Shown here: piece by piece, positions 16,647-25,454 of the stretch
Layout: the number at the start of each line of letters is the position of its first letter
Position numbering within the stretch: the first letter of the stretch is position 1
Assembly: GCF_944388875.1 (NCBI RefSeq)
Contig: NZ_CALXKQ010000005.1
Coordinates: 1-64,000, forward strand
DNA from: an uncultured Brachyspira sp.
Lineage (GTDB): Bacteria > Spirochaetota > Brachyspiria > Brachyspirales > Brachyspiraceae
Direction: 5' to 3'
Length of the DNA: 64,000 bases
The notes under the pieces: generated by a model
Databases searched by the model: none
Told to the model about the DNA's origin: nothing
The model's input: only the letters and a program-made list of their open reading frames with translations
Position numbers and translations under genes: made by a program

Positions 16647-17690
16647 TTATAAAAACAAATAATACAATGGAGAGTCTTCTTTAACATAAGGTTTTAACTC
16701 ATCAAAAGTAAAACTTATCTCAGTTACACCTGTAGAGTAAGGAGCTATATCATAAGCCTGCCATACAAAATTAATGGAATTTGGAAGTATTCTAAATGTT
16801 GAGCTTTCTAATGTTATAGAATTAAAATCAAAATAATCCTCTTTTGTACTTCCTGTTTTAAGTATTTTATCTCTCATTACAGATATTAAATTAGTATTAT
16901 TAAAGTCTGAAATTAAATCTCTTATTGTAATAAGGTTTGAACTTTCCAAAGAATATACTTCCTGAATATTTGCTTTCTCTCCATGTGCTCCGCCTGTATA
17001 CATTGATGAATAATTATCAAGAGCTATTACTCTGCTGTCTATATAGCCTACATTCACAGTATTATCTATCTCATAAGTTGTATTGGAATTAACTCCGTCT
17101 GCCAAAAGTGTTTTCCATTCATTATAATAATTTTCACATTCTTCCTTAGCATAATTAATAGATGATTCCATATCTAATGAATTATTATCATTGTTTTTAC
17201 TAAATAAAAGCAAAGTTCTATGATAAGAAAATATTGCATTGCCTTCGCTTTCATTTTTATAGTAATCAGCTATATCAGCGGAATATACTGGGATATTTCT
17301 ATTTAGAGAAAATGACATATCTTTTACAGTATTATCTTCATCGTATCTTATTTCAGCATTAAAATCTATATTATCACTCAAACTTCCCTTTATGCTTGCA
17401 TGTATATTATTATTTTCATCTATTTCCTGCAAATTAAGCTTATTATTATTAATTTTTCCTGTAATCATTGCTTTTTTATTTTTTGTATAATAATATCCGC
17501 TTACAGAATTATTATTTTTATTAACATATAAATACATTGAAGCATCTTCGCCTGATATATTGCCAGAAAGCAAATAGAATTTTGATTTTTGTATTTCTGA
17601 TTTATCATCGATTTTAGAAACTGTTTCAGTTTTATTATTGCATGAAATTAAAAACATAATAGCAAATAAATATATAATTTTTTTAGGCAT
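16647..17690 (-). CDS. Lipoprotein with DUF3298/RsiV-like C-terminus
   Basis: A 347-residue exported lipoprotein. The signal peptide ends in the lipobox LISC with the acylated cysteine at 17. A beta-rich N-terminal region follows. The C-terminal half matches the DUF3298 family (RsiV/PdaC-related): YTGGAHGEKANIQEVYSLES, then the DLI region, then FVWQAYDIAPYSTGVTEISF. The upstream TTG at 17696 is only 1 base from AGAGG, while the ATG at 17690 has 7-base spacing, so the ATG is chosen. In RsiV this domain binds lysozyme; whether that applies here is not known. Confidence 0.8.
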   Translation of the reverse strand: MPKKIIYLFAIMFLISCNNKTETVSKIDDKSEIQKSKFYLLSGNISGEDASMYLYVNKNNNSVSGYYYTKNKKAMITGKINNNKLNLQEIDENNNIHASIKGSLSDNIDFNAEIRYDEDNTVKDMSFSLNRNIPVYSADIADYYKNESEGNAIFSYHRTLLLFSKNNDNNSLDMESSINYAKEECENYYNEWKTLLADGVNSNTTYEIDNTVNVGYIDSRVIALDNYSSMYTGGAHGEKANIQEVYSLESSNLITIRDLISDFNNTNLISVMRDKILKTGSTKEDYFDFNSITLESSTFRILPNSINFVWQAYDIAPYSTGVTEISFTFDELKPYVKEDSPLYYLFL

Positions 17691-17766
17691 ATACAAACCT
17701 CTATTTCTTTATAACATTTAATATATAGAATTATACAAAATAATCAATAGCAATTTAAAAAATTCA

Positions 17767-18018
17767 CTATTTATTCAAATATTTTTGAAGATTTTTTTCA
17801 TCTATATTAATAGAAATGAGTTTTTTGCTGTTTTTCTCTCCCTTTAATATTTCAACATCTCTTTTTTTTATATTAAGCTCATCAGCCAAAAAATCTATTA
17901 TAGCCTTATTAGCCTTGCCGTCTATAGCCTTAGCCATAATACGAATGGAATAGGCACCATTCTCGAATTTAAAACTATTGGATTTAGCTCCCGCTGTTAC
18001 TTTAATTTCTATATTCAT
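17767..18018 (-). CDS. YggU/DUF167 (UPF0235) family protein
   Basis: An 83-residue protein of the conserved YggU family, usual length. VTAGAKSNSF near the N-terminus, then RIMAKAIDGKANKAIIDFLA and EILKGEKNSKKL, are the family's signature segments. Its biochemical role is not established. Its ATG overlaps the TGA of the upstream DUF262-DUF1524 gene (ATGA), so it is translationally coupled to a putative restriction-type protein. That arrangement is unexpected for a housekeeping family and may reflect insertion of the cassette upstream of an older gene. Confidence 0.9.
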   Translation of the reverse strand: MNIEIKVTAGAKSNSFKFENGAYSIRIMAKAIDGKANKAIIDFLADELNIKKRDVEILKGEKNSKKLISINIDEKNLQKYLNK

Positions 18019-20051
18019 AATTTTGTATAATAGTCTACATATAAATTAATAACTTCTTCTAAATGTTTTTCACAAGTTTCTTCATTCCATTCTTTATTTG
18101 TAAATATCAACAATGATTTTAATGATTCTATATTTCCTTTATCGAGGATATTAGTTATAAATTTAGCTAACTTCTCATGATATGGTTTATTACTATATTC
18201 TGAATTAAGTCCTTGACTAATAAGAACCAAATTCCCAAAATTATCCAAATATATATCTTCCCATTTTGGTGAGTTTTCAGGATTTTGAGGATATACATGT
18301 TCTATAGAATTTTTAGCTGTAATTCTGAAATTTGGGAGTATATCATTTAATTTATTATTCTTATATTCAAAAAAATCATTATTCTTATTCCAATAATACC
18401 ATAAAATAAATTCTAATTTGTAAAACCAATATCTATAAAATTTTAATCCTTTTGGCATTTTGAGCTCTTCTATTAATAGAGCTTTTATTGTATCAATATT
18501 CTTATTATAGTAGGCATTAATTTTTTCAGAACACATATTTCTAGTTCTTTCACTTAAATTTTTATCACTCTCATAAAAATATAATAAATTATCTAATTTC
18601 ATTAAATATCTATATAAAATATCTTCATTTGTATCGTTATTTAGCATTTTATTTAAAAAAGGTGTTAACCAATACTGTGTTATATATTCCTGTGAATGAT
18701 ACAGCATAGTTTGAAGCATAGTAAATCCATCTGCATTTATATTATGTCTTCTTTGTATTACTTTGGAATTATCATTTTTTACACAATATATTTTACTAAT
18801 ATTTAACACCTCTTTATCATTTATATATACCCATTTAACTACATATTTATCAAATCTTACTCTAACTTTCCATAAAAGCTTTAAAAAATTTTTGATATCT
18901 TTGCTTTTAGTTTTCTTCGTAAATACCTTTCTAAATATATTAATAAGTTCTTTTTCTTTTACATCAATTAACTCATCTGTTATTTTATATTTAAGAACAA
19001 AAATTCTTAAAGTATGTAATAAAAGCATTGGGAAACTTATTATACTTCTTATATTTGGTGCTTCATATTCATTTTCATCATCTTCATTTTTGTCAAAATA
19101 AAAATCATTATTCTTATCTAAAATTTCATATAAATTATAATTATTGGGATTATTATTTATATTACTGCTTTTTATTAAATCTTTCACATATTTTATATTA
19201 TCAGATATATCTTCCTCCCTTTCACTATTTGCCTTAATATTGGAAGTATTAATAATTTTTTGTTTACTATCGATAAACTCCTTCCAAGTAATATTTAGAG
19301 CATCTTTTAAATTCTTTTCAATATAATTATCCATTATAGAACAACAATCCCATATAATAGAATATACATATTTTTTATCTTTTTCAATTTTTTCTAATAA
19401 TTTGGCTTTCAATATTTCATGTTGCTTTAATTGTACACCTCTATTATTAAAAGTTTCAAATAATTTATTAACATCTGTATTTTCAGGCATTTGGGTTATT
19501 ATAAATATTAATTTTGTAGAAATAAAGTCTATAAAGTCATTTAAATTAATATTATTATTTGTATCTTCAAAAAAACCTTTTATTACGTTTATAGCTTGAA
19601 AAAATGGAGATAACAATTCCTTTTCTTCATTGCTGTTGTTTTGATCATCTATATTAACTTTTTTAAAAAAATCATCAGCAAATTTTCTAGCTCTAAATAA
19701 TAATCTAACATTATTTTCTCCATATAAAAAATTATTAATAAATAATAAATTTTTATCATTTATTCTATCTGTAAATATTTCTTTTATAGTTTTAAATAAT
19801 ATAAATATTGTTGTAAAACGCTGCTGTCCATCTATTAAATCATACCTTTTATCATCAGATTTTAATATTATTAAAGATCCTATATAATAATTTTCTTTTT
19901 TATCTTCAATTGCAGTTTTTATATCTTGCAAAAGTTTTAATATTTGCTCTTCTTTCCAAACATATAATCTTTGGTAAATAGGAATTGAAAAATATTGTTT
20001 TTCTTTGATAATTTTATCTAAAGAAAATTGCTCTGAGCTTAATTCATGCAT
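18015..20051 (-). CDS. DUF262-DUF1524 protein, GmrSD/SspE-like putative nuclease
   Basis: A 678-residue protein with both modules of the GmrSD/SspE type. The N-terminal DUF262 (ParB/sulfiredoxin-like NTPase) shows IPIYQRLYVW (23-32), DGQQRFTT (74-81) and FNNRGVQL. The C-terminal DUF1524 HNH-type nuclease shows IEHVYPQ (583-589, His585) followed by GNLVLISQGLN. In known systems DUF262 senses or hydrolyses nucleotide and the HNH domain cleaves modified DNA. GGAG lies 8 bases before the ATG. It follows a second DUF262 gene in one operon and is coupled to the YggU gene. The target is unknown; a defence role is inference from family. Confidence 0.85.
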   Translation of the reverse strand: MHELSSEQFSLDKIIKEKQYFSIPIYQRLYVWKEEQILKLLQDIKTAIEDKKENYYIGSLIILKSDDKRYDLIDGQQRFTTIFILFKTIKEIFTDRINDKNLLFINNFLYGENNVRLLFRARKFADDFFKKVNIDDQNNSNEEKELLSPFFQAINVIKGFFEDTNNNINLNDFIDFISTKLIFIITQMPENTDVNKLFETFNNRGVQLKQHEILKAKLLEKIEKDKKYVYSIIWDCCSIMDNYIEKNLKDALNITWKEFIDSKQKIINTSNIKANSEREEDISDNIKYVKDLIKSSNINNNPNNYNLYEILDKNNDFYFDKNEDDENEYEAPNIRSIISFPMLLLHTLRIFVLKYKITDELIDVKEKELINIFRKVFTKKTKSKDIKNFLKLLWKVRVRFDKYVVKWVYINDKEVLNISKIYCVKNDNSKVIQRRHNINADGFTMLQTMLYHSQEYITQYWLTPFLNKMLNNDTNEDILYRYLMKLDNLLYFYESDKNLSERTRNMCSEKINAYYNKNIDTIKALLIEELKMPKGLKFYRYWFYKLEFILWYYWNKNNDFFEYKNNKLNDILPNFRITAKNSIEHVYPQNPENSPKWEDIYLDNFGNLVLISQGLNSEYSNKPYHEKLAKFITNILDKGNIESLKSLLIFTNKEWNEETCEKHLEEVINLYVDYYTKL

Positions 20052-20075
20052 AAATAATTCTCCATTAATTATAAC

Positions 20076-20279
20076 TTATTTGATACTACTAATGATTGTA
20101 CTAATAATGTTTTCTTTATCTAAATCATTTTCTAAATTTATACCTATATCATTTATAAAATTAATATAACTTTTTCTATACTGCCCTATTACACCTTTAT
20201 CAGTTACTTCTAAGTAATTAGTAATTTTTGGAATATTCTCTTTAATAAAAGATATAATATCTTTTGTGTCAAATGCCAT
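20076..20279 (-). CDS. Small ORF, probably the detached C-terminus of the DUF262 gene
   Basis: A 67-codon open frame with no Shine-Dalgarno sequence before its ATG. Its reading frame stays open upstream across the whole gap and back into the end of the preceding DUF262 gene, as far as the A7 tract at 20347-20353. One extra A in that tract would join the two into a single 482-residue protein ending in this segment. The peptide is charged and helical (KDIISFIKENIPKITNYLEV). I regard it as the missing C-terminus and not an independent gene, though a separate small protein cannot be excluded. Confidence 0.5.
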   Translation of the reverse strand: MAFDTKDIISFIKENIPKITNYLEVTDKGVIGQYRKSYINFINDIGINLENDLDKENIISTIISSIK

Positions 20280-20323
20280 AAATATAACATCTATAATATT
20301 TTCACTGCTGTCTTTTATTATTT

Positions 20324-21523
20324 TTATAATACTTTCTTTATATATCTTTTTTTAATTATACGATGATTTCCTATTAGATAATCACAATATAAAGCAAATT
20401 TTAAAAAATCATTTTCCTTAAATTTATCATAATACACAACACAAAGCATCTCAAAAAAATATTTAAAATAATTACTTATGTTATTTTTATAAACATGATT
20501 ATATAAATTATAAAAGTATTGAAATTGTTTATCATTACTTTCATTAGAATTAAATAGATAATCATGTATAGCATTATATTTATCTGTATATAAGAAAAAG
20601 TTAATACCTTTTACTATAGGCTGTCTTAACATAAAATAATACTCTTTTTCATTATCATTTTTACTAAAATCAGTTATACTATTTTCTACACATAATTTAT
20701 TTTGATTTTTATAAAAATCACACAAATTATTAATTTGATAACAATATCTAATTTTATCATCTCCATAATTTTTATGTGTGTTTTTCTGAAATTCTTTTAA
20801 TATTTCATCTTTACTTTCAAAATAAAGATTATTTCCTTTCCATTTTCTTGCTCTCCATAATATATTATAAAATAATATGTTAAGATTATTATTTTCCCTA
20901 TCATTTTTTATTCTATTGTTTTTATCCCATTTTTGTGCTATGTCATTTAACAAATCTGTATTTTTTATTGCTCTTAAATGATATGCTTTTAAATAATCAA
21001 CAGCTGATAAATTTACCCCCCTGCCATTTTGAGTATCAAAAAAAGTAAAAGCATCATCTTCTGATTTTGTATATATTACTGTAAACACTATTCTATTTAA
21101 AAATTCTTTTGGAAGTATATTTTCAATTTTTTCTGAACATAGATAATTAAAATTATTCTTAATATTTTTTAAAGTAATATTAGCATTAAATTTGGCTGTA
21201 ATTTTAAATTTCTTCTTTTTTAAAATATAAGCAATTATTAATAAACTTATTATTCTTTGCTGCCCATCTATTATATTATATATTCTTTTATTGGTATTTT
21301 TTTTAATTTCTAAATGAAGTAAAATTGTACCTAAATAATATTTATTAAAATCTCCTTTATTATTTTCAAAAAAGTATTTAAAATCATCTATCAGTTCTTT
21401 TATTTTTTCTTTATCCCATACATAAAATCTTTGGTATTCAGGAATAACTAATCTTTTTCTCAATAATTTTTTTAAAGTTACAACATTTACATCAATATCT
21501 TTTTTTATTTTTTCATCATTCAT
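20324..21523 (-). CDS. DUF262 protein without nuclease domain, likely frameshifted
   Basis: A 399-residue DUF262 protein. VIPEYQRFYVW (26-36), DGQQR (86-90) and FDTQNGRGVNL are the family motifs; no DUF1524 nuclease domain follows. It is first in an operon with the DUF262-DUF1524 gene and has a strong promoter at 21554-21582. The last residues follow an A7 tract (20347-20353); one added A would extend the protein through the next small open frame to 482 residues. The pair could be a two-subunit system like GmrS/GmrD with one nuclease-free partner. The frameshift may be real, phase-variable or a sequencing error. Confidence 0.8.
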   Translation of the reverse strand: MNDEKIKKDIDVNVVTLKKLLRKRLVIPEYQRFYVWDKEKIKELIDDFKYFFENNKGDFNKYYLGTILLHLEIKKNTNKRIYNIIDGQQRIISLLIIAYILKKKKFKITAKFNANITLKNIKNNFNYLCSEKIENILPKEFLNRIVFTVIYTKSEDDAFTFFDTQNGRGVNLSAVDYLKAYHLRAIKNTDLLNDIAQKWDKNNRIKNDRENNNLNILFYNILWRARKWKGNNLYFESKDEILKEFQKNTHKNYGDDKIRYCYQINNLCDFYKNQNKLCVENSITDFSKNDNEKEYYFMLRQPIVKGINFFLYTDKYNAIHDYLFNSNESNDKQFQYFYNLYNHVYKNNISNYFKYFFEMLCVVYYDKFKENDFLKFALYCDYLIGNHRIIKKRYIKKVL

Positions 21524-21553
21524 ATATAAAAACCTTTTTAATATAATGCTATA

Positions 21554-21582
21554 AGTATAGTAAATTTTAAGTTTATAGTCAA
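21554..21582 (-). promoter_or_regulatory. Promoter of the DUF262 operon
   Basis: The minus strand shows TTGACT (21577-21582), exactly 17 bases, and TATACT (21554-21559), 31 bases before the ATG. It lies just after the stop of the neighbouring AhpD-like gene, so the cassette is a self-contained unit. Confidence 0.75.
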
Positions 21583-21594
21583 TGTTTTTATGCT

Positions 21595-22212
21595 TTATTT
21601 GTTAATTTTGCATATATTTGTAAACCCAGCAGTAGGCACTCCCAAAGCCCTTATAAGCCTTGCCCAGTAATTTACCTGTGCGGCAGTGGAGGCTAGTATT
21701 AATATTGCACGCTCTGAATACTCTTTTTTTATTTCTGTTATTAACTCTTCTGATATTATTACTGGTGTTTTTGTGATGGCTGAAATATATTTTAAAGCAA
21801 TCTTTTCTTTGCTTGACATTGTAGGACATGAATCTATATCTTTATTTTGTAAATACTTTATTTCTTCTTCAGTTACATTTTCTTTATCGTATTCAAAGCT
21901 GTTCATATCTATACAAAATGGGCAGGCTATGTCTATAGATATTTGTATTCTTATAAGTTTTAAAAGTCTTTTAGGTACTTCCTTATCATCATGTGTAATT
22001 AATGCCTCCATTATGCCAGAGCTTATTGCGGTTTTGGGATTCCAAGCTAAAATCTTTGGAAGAAGCAAATCTTTTTTTACTTTCTTTTTCGCTATCCACA
22101 TTGGAAGTCTTAAAAAGAATGATATTTTTTTAGGCGGTTTAATATATGCATCTATATCGCTTTCAAAATAGTTGTCTTTGTCTTTAATCTTAAAAAATGT
22201 TAAACTCTTCAT
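21595..22212 (-). CDS. Carboxymuconolactone decarboxylase/AhpD-family protein
   Basis: A 205-residue protein of the CMD/AhpD-like fold. The redox motif is present as CPFCIDMNS, where classical AhpD proteins have C-x-x-C-x-x-x-H; the His position is Asn here. The helical core around LILASTAAQVNYWARLIRAL is typical. Members are peroxidase-coupled disulfide reductants or small-molecule lyases. No peroxiredoxin gene is adjacent. The N-terminal 60 residues, with IKPPKKISFFLRLPMWIA-type sequence, are less conserved. An out-of-frame antisense open frame is only a shadow. Substrate unknown. Confidence 0.8.
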   Translation of the reverse strand: MKSLTFFKIKDKDNYFESDIDAYIKPPKKISFFLRLPMWIAKKKVKKDLLLPKILAWNPKTAISSGIMEALITHDDKEVPKRLLKLIRIQISIDIACPFCIDMNSFEYDKENVTEEEIKYLQNKDIDSCPTMSSKEKIALKYISAITKTPVIISEELITEIKKEYSERAILILASTAAQVNYWARLIRALGVPTAGFTNICKINK

Positions 22213-22313
22213 TATTTCTTATCCTAATATGTTTTTCTATACCTAAAATATAACATTTTATTAAAATTATTCTAATATAAATATTTAAACAACATATCAT
22301 ACATATTATTAAG

Positions 22314-22365
22314 TTGTAATTTATACAAAAATTTGTATATTATTAATAATTGTATAAAATTACAA
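22314..22365. promoter_or_regulatory. 52-bp inverted repeat between divergent genes
   Basis: TTGTAATTTATACAA (22314-22328) and TTGTATAAAATTACAA (22350-22365) are complementary apart from one extra base. Inner TTTGTATA and TATACAA-like segments add further symmetry. It lies between the AhpD-like gene and the TPR gene, which are divergent. It could be an operator for a dimeric regulator or a hairpin. Confidence 0.5.
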
Positions 22366-22431
22366 AACTTAAAAGGTTTAAATTTCTAAATAATCATTTA
22401 TAATATAATTTTATTAGATGAAAGTGAGATT

Positions 22432-24195
22432 ATGAAAAATATTAATAAATATCTGCAAGAAATAGATGAATTTATAAATGATAAAAATTATGATGATGCA
22501 TTTACCTTATGCAATAATGTTTTAGATAATATCGATTCTAATAATATAGAAGCTATATTTAAAGCAGGATACTGCTGTTATAAATTGCAGAAATATGATA
22601 CAGCAATGATGAACTTTACAAAAGTTCTATATTTAGAAAAAAATTCTAGAAACAAAGCTATATACAAATACTATATAGGAAGATGCTATGATATATTTCA
22701 CTCACATAAAGAAGCATTAGAATGTTTTATAGAGGCATATAATTTGGATTCCTCCAACAAATATTATACATTATGGCTAGGCATCACTTATGCTAAAAAT
22801 GCTGATTATAATAATGCTTTAATATATTTGTCAATGTCATTAGGTTCAGAAGATTATCTAGTATACGGATATTTGGGATACTGCCATATAAAATTGAAGA
22901 ATTATGATGCAGCTGTTATGCATTTAGAAAAATCTGTTTCATTAAAAGATGATGATTATCTTATAAGATATTATCTAGGTTCAGCTTATTTTCTTCTTCA
23001 AATATATGACAAAGCATTAAAACATTTAAATGAATCTATAAGATTGAAGGATGATGAATTTGATACTTGGTTTACTATAGGAGAACTTTATCAGGTTATA
23101 GAAGATGACACTCTATCAAAAGAATGCTTTGAAAAAGCAAGAAATATTGCTCTAGAATATGAAGATATAGAAAAAGCAGCTGAATGTTTTACAAGACTTA
23201 TGGAAGTACAAGAAAATGAGTACTTAAATCATTTATATCTTGGTATTTGCTATGCAAGATTAGAAAGCTATAAGGATGCTGTACATCATCTTTTGGAATC
23301 AATAGATATAAATGAGAAAAATGATAATGAAAACAATTATTTAGCATTTTACTGGATTGGATATATTAATTATATAGACAGCGAATATGAAGAGGCTATA
23401 AAATACTTAGAAAAATCAATAAAATTGAATGATGACAAAGATAATTATTTAAATAGGCTATGGCTAGGAAATTCCTATTTTAAATTAGGAAATCATAAAA
23501 AAGCATTATTTAATTTAAATAGATCCATAGACCTAAAATATGATGAAGCAGAAACTCATAAATCAATAGCAAAAATATATATGTCCATTGGTCAAAAAGA
23601 TAAATACAACGAATATATAAATATATATAAGAAATTATTAAAGCAGGAAAAGCAAGATAGAAAAAATTACGATGATTTTAAAAAAATTGATTCCGAATCT
23701 GAAAGCAGTATTATATTTAATAATGAAAATGTAAGTCATAATAACCCTTCTTCAGAATTTATTAACAGCATAATGTCATTCAATGAAACAAAAAAAATAG
23801 ATATAATATACTTTATAAATTTTTTATTTCAAAGAATAGAAGATTCTGATTTATACAATTTGTATTCTTCAAACACAGAAAAAAAAGATTATATAAATTT
23901 TGATGATTTCAATATAGATAATTTTCTATCTTATAAAAATATTATAGAAAATACTCTAAATGAAAATTTCACAAATGATAATAAAATAAGTATTATAAAA
24001 AATATCACTCCGAACTTTTATGATGATTATAAAATAAAATCTAATGAAAAGCATATAAAAGAAACTATAAAAAACATAGAAGAATTATTCCAATATATAT
24101 CAGAGTGTATATTAAATTCTATGCAGAATTATTATAATAAATATGATATAGAACTTTATTATATACTTATGAATTTAATAACAACTCATCTATAA
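22432..24195 (+). CDS. Tetratricopeptide repeat protein, 587 residues
   Basis: About eleven TPR units fill residues 1-400, with phrases such as YDAAVMHLEKSVSLKDDDYL and YEEAIKYLEKSIKLNDDKDN. From about 400 the protein leaves the repeat pattern for a polar, Asn/Asp/Lys-rich region of about 185 residues without a recognised domain. No signal peptide is present. The 3' end overlaps the convergent cdaR-like gene by 10 bases. The function is unknown; the conserved repeat architecture suggests a scaffold. Confidence 0.83.
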   Translation: MKNINKYLQEIDEFINDKNYDDAFTLCNNVLDNIDSNNIEAIFKAGYCCYKLQKYDTAMMNFTKVLYLEKNSRNKAIYKYYIGRCYDIFHSHKEALECFIEAYNLDSSNKYYTLWLGITYAKNADYNNALIYLSMSLGSEDYLVYGYLGYCHIKLKNYDAAVMHLEKSVSLKDDDYLIRYYLGSAYFLLQIYDKALKHLNESIRLKDDEFDTWFTIGELYQVIEDDTLSKECFEKARNIALEYEDIEKAAECFTRLMEVQENEYLNHLYLGICYARLESYKDAVHHLLESIDINEKNDNENNYLAFYWIGYINYIDSEYEEAIKYLEKSIKLNDDKDNYLNRLWLGNSYFKLGNHKKALFNLNRSIDLKYDEAETHKSIAKIYMSIGQKDKYNEYINIYKKLLKQEKQDRKNYDDFKKIDSESESSIIFNNENVSHNNPSSEFINSIMSFNETKKIDIIYFINFLFQRIEDSDLYNLYSSNTEKKDYINFDDFNIDNFLSYKNIIENTLNENFTNDNKISIIKNITPNFYDDYKIKSNEKHIKETIKNIEELFQYISECILNSMQNYYNKYDIELYYILMNLITTHL

Positions 24196-25298
24196 TTATT
24201 ATTTTTCAAGATAGTAGCTATTATATAAAATTTAATTCTATCTAAATGATTATTAATAGGATCCATATTCAATACATCCTTAATCTTTTTCATCCTATAA
24301 AGAATAGTATTCCTATGAACGGCTAGTTTTTCACAAGTTTTATTTATATTCATATCAAATTTACTCATAGTTATTATAGTTTCTTTTAATGTCATATTTT
24401 TATTTATAATATTTAATATATTTCTTAATATCATACTAGAACTAAAATATCCCTCATTTAAAATAATATACTCCAAAACATAATCCTCTATAAAATAAAT
24501 CTTATTATTTGTTTGTTCTATATAGTTAAATAGAAAATTAGCCTGTTCAAAACTATCATGTATCCCTTCCAAGTCATTTACTATACATCCGCACATAACA
24601 GAAAATTTAATATCTATTTTTACAGCTTCTTTAAGACTCTTAAAAAATGAAATAATTATCTTTTTTTTATCATGTATTTTCTCTTTATCATTGAAACTTT
24701 TTATTATAATAAATTGTCTATTTCCAATATATGTTATAATATCTTGTTTATAAAAATATTTTATAACTTGAAGTTTATTTATTATATATTCTGATATTTT
24801 GTACATATCATATTTATCATTTTTTTCAATTTTTATTAAACATACAGTTCTATCTATAGAAAATGAATAGTTATTATTTTCAGCCCAAATATTGATAGAA
24901 GATATATAATTATGACTTTCCTTTGAAATAATTTTATATATATAATTATTTAAAGTGGTTTGTTTTAATATCTGCTTATCTATATCTATTTCCCTTTCTA
25001 TCAATATTTCAGTAATCATTTTAACCATATTTGCTATTAATCTAATTTCTTTTGGATTTCCAGTAACACCTACAACACCAATAATTTCACCATTTATAAA
25101 CAATGGTATATTAACACCTGGCTTGCTGCTTTCTGTATCATTATCTATATAATCAAAATACTCCATACTTTTAGAATTCTTTATCACCTCTAATGCCCCC
25201 AAATGTATTTTGCCTATTCTCTTTTCATCTCCGCTTGCTATAATTTCCCCATATTCATTCATAATATTAATATTTACCTCATAATTAATATTATCCAT
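24186..25298 (-). CDS. cdaR: CdaR-like sugar-diacid regulator, N-terminus displaced by frameshift
   Basis: A 370-residue open frame of the CdaR family, activators of glucarate/galactarate genes. The diacid-recognition domain has MNEYGEIIASGDEKRIGKIH (about 13-32) and PLFINGEIIGVVGVTG; the C-terminus has the PucR-type helix-turn-helix (CEKLAVHRNTILYRMKKIKD). The first 14-15 family residues are missing but are encoded immediately upstream in another frame (25298-25342), with a proper Shine-Dalgarno sequence. An A7 tract at 25301-25307 separates them. One extra A gives 385 residues, the length of E. coli CdaR. It is divergent from the aldarate cluster it presumably controls. Confidence 0.85.
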   Translation of the reverse strand: MDNINYEVNINIMNEYGEIIASGDEKRIGKIHLGALEVIKNSKSMEYFDYIDNDTESSKPGVNIPLFINGEIIGVVGVTGNPKEIRLIANMVKMITEILIEREIDIDKQILKQTTLNNYIYKIISKESHNYISSINIWAENNNYSFSIDRTVCLIKIEKNDKYDMYKISEYIINKLQVIKYFYKQDIITYIGNRQFIIIKSFNDKEKIHDKKKIIISFFKSLKEAVKIDIKFSVMCGCIVNDLEGIHDSFEQANFLFNYIEQTNNKIYFIEDYVLEYIILNEGYFSSSMILRNILNIINKNMTLKETIITMSKFDMNINKTCEKLAVHRNTILYRMKKIKDVLNMDPINNHLDRIKFYIIATILKNNNYR

Positions 25299-25342
25299 TA
25301 TTTTTTTAATAATCTTTGTGCTATTTTTATATCAATAGACAT
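25298..25342 (-). pseudogene. Displaced N-terminal segment of the cdaR-like gene
   Basis: ATG at 25342 follows AAGGAA with 8-base spacing and encodes 14 residues (MSIDIKIAQRLLKK) before a TAA at 25300-25298. The TAA overlaps the ATG of the main frame as TAATG. The peptide aligns with the start of CdaR-family proteins (an acidic-hydrophobic helix ending in AQ-x-hydrophobic). An eighth A in the tract would remove the stop. As it stands, the main frame could be reached by reinitiation at TAATG or by slippage at A7. Confidence 0.65.
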
Positions 25343-25454
25343 AATAATTGTTCCTTATAATCGATTTTATATATAGACATTCCTTATAAAATATAACCAG
25401 TCATTATAATAAAAAAGAAAAATACATATTATTATTATGTAATTTTATCTTAAT

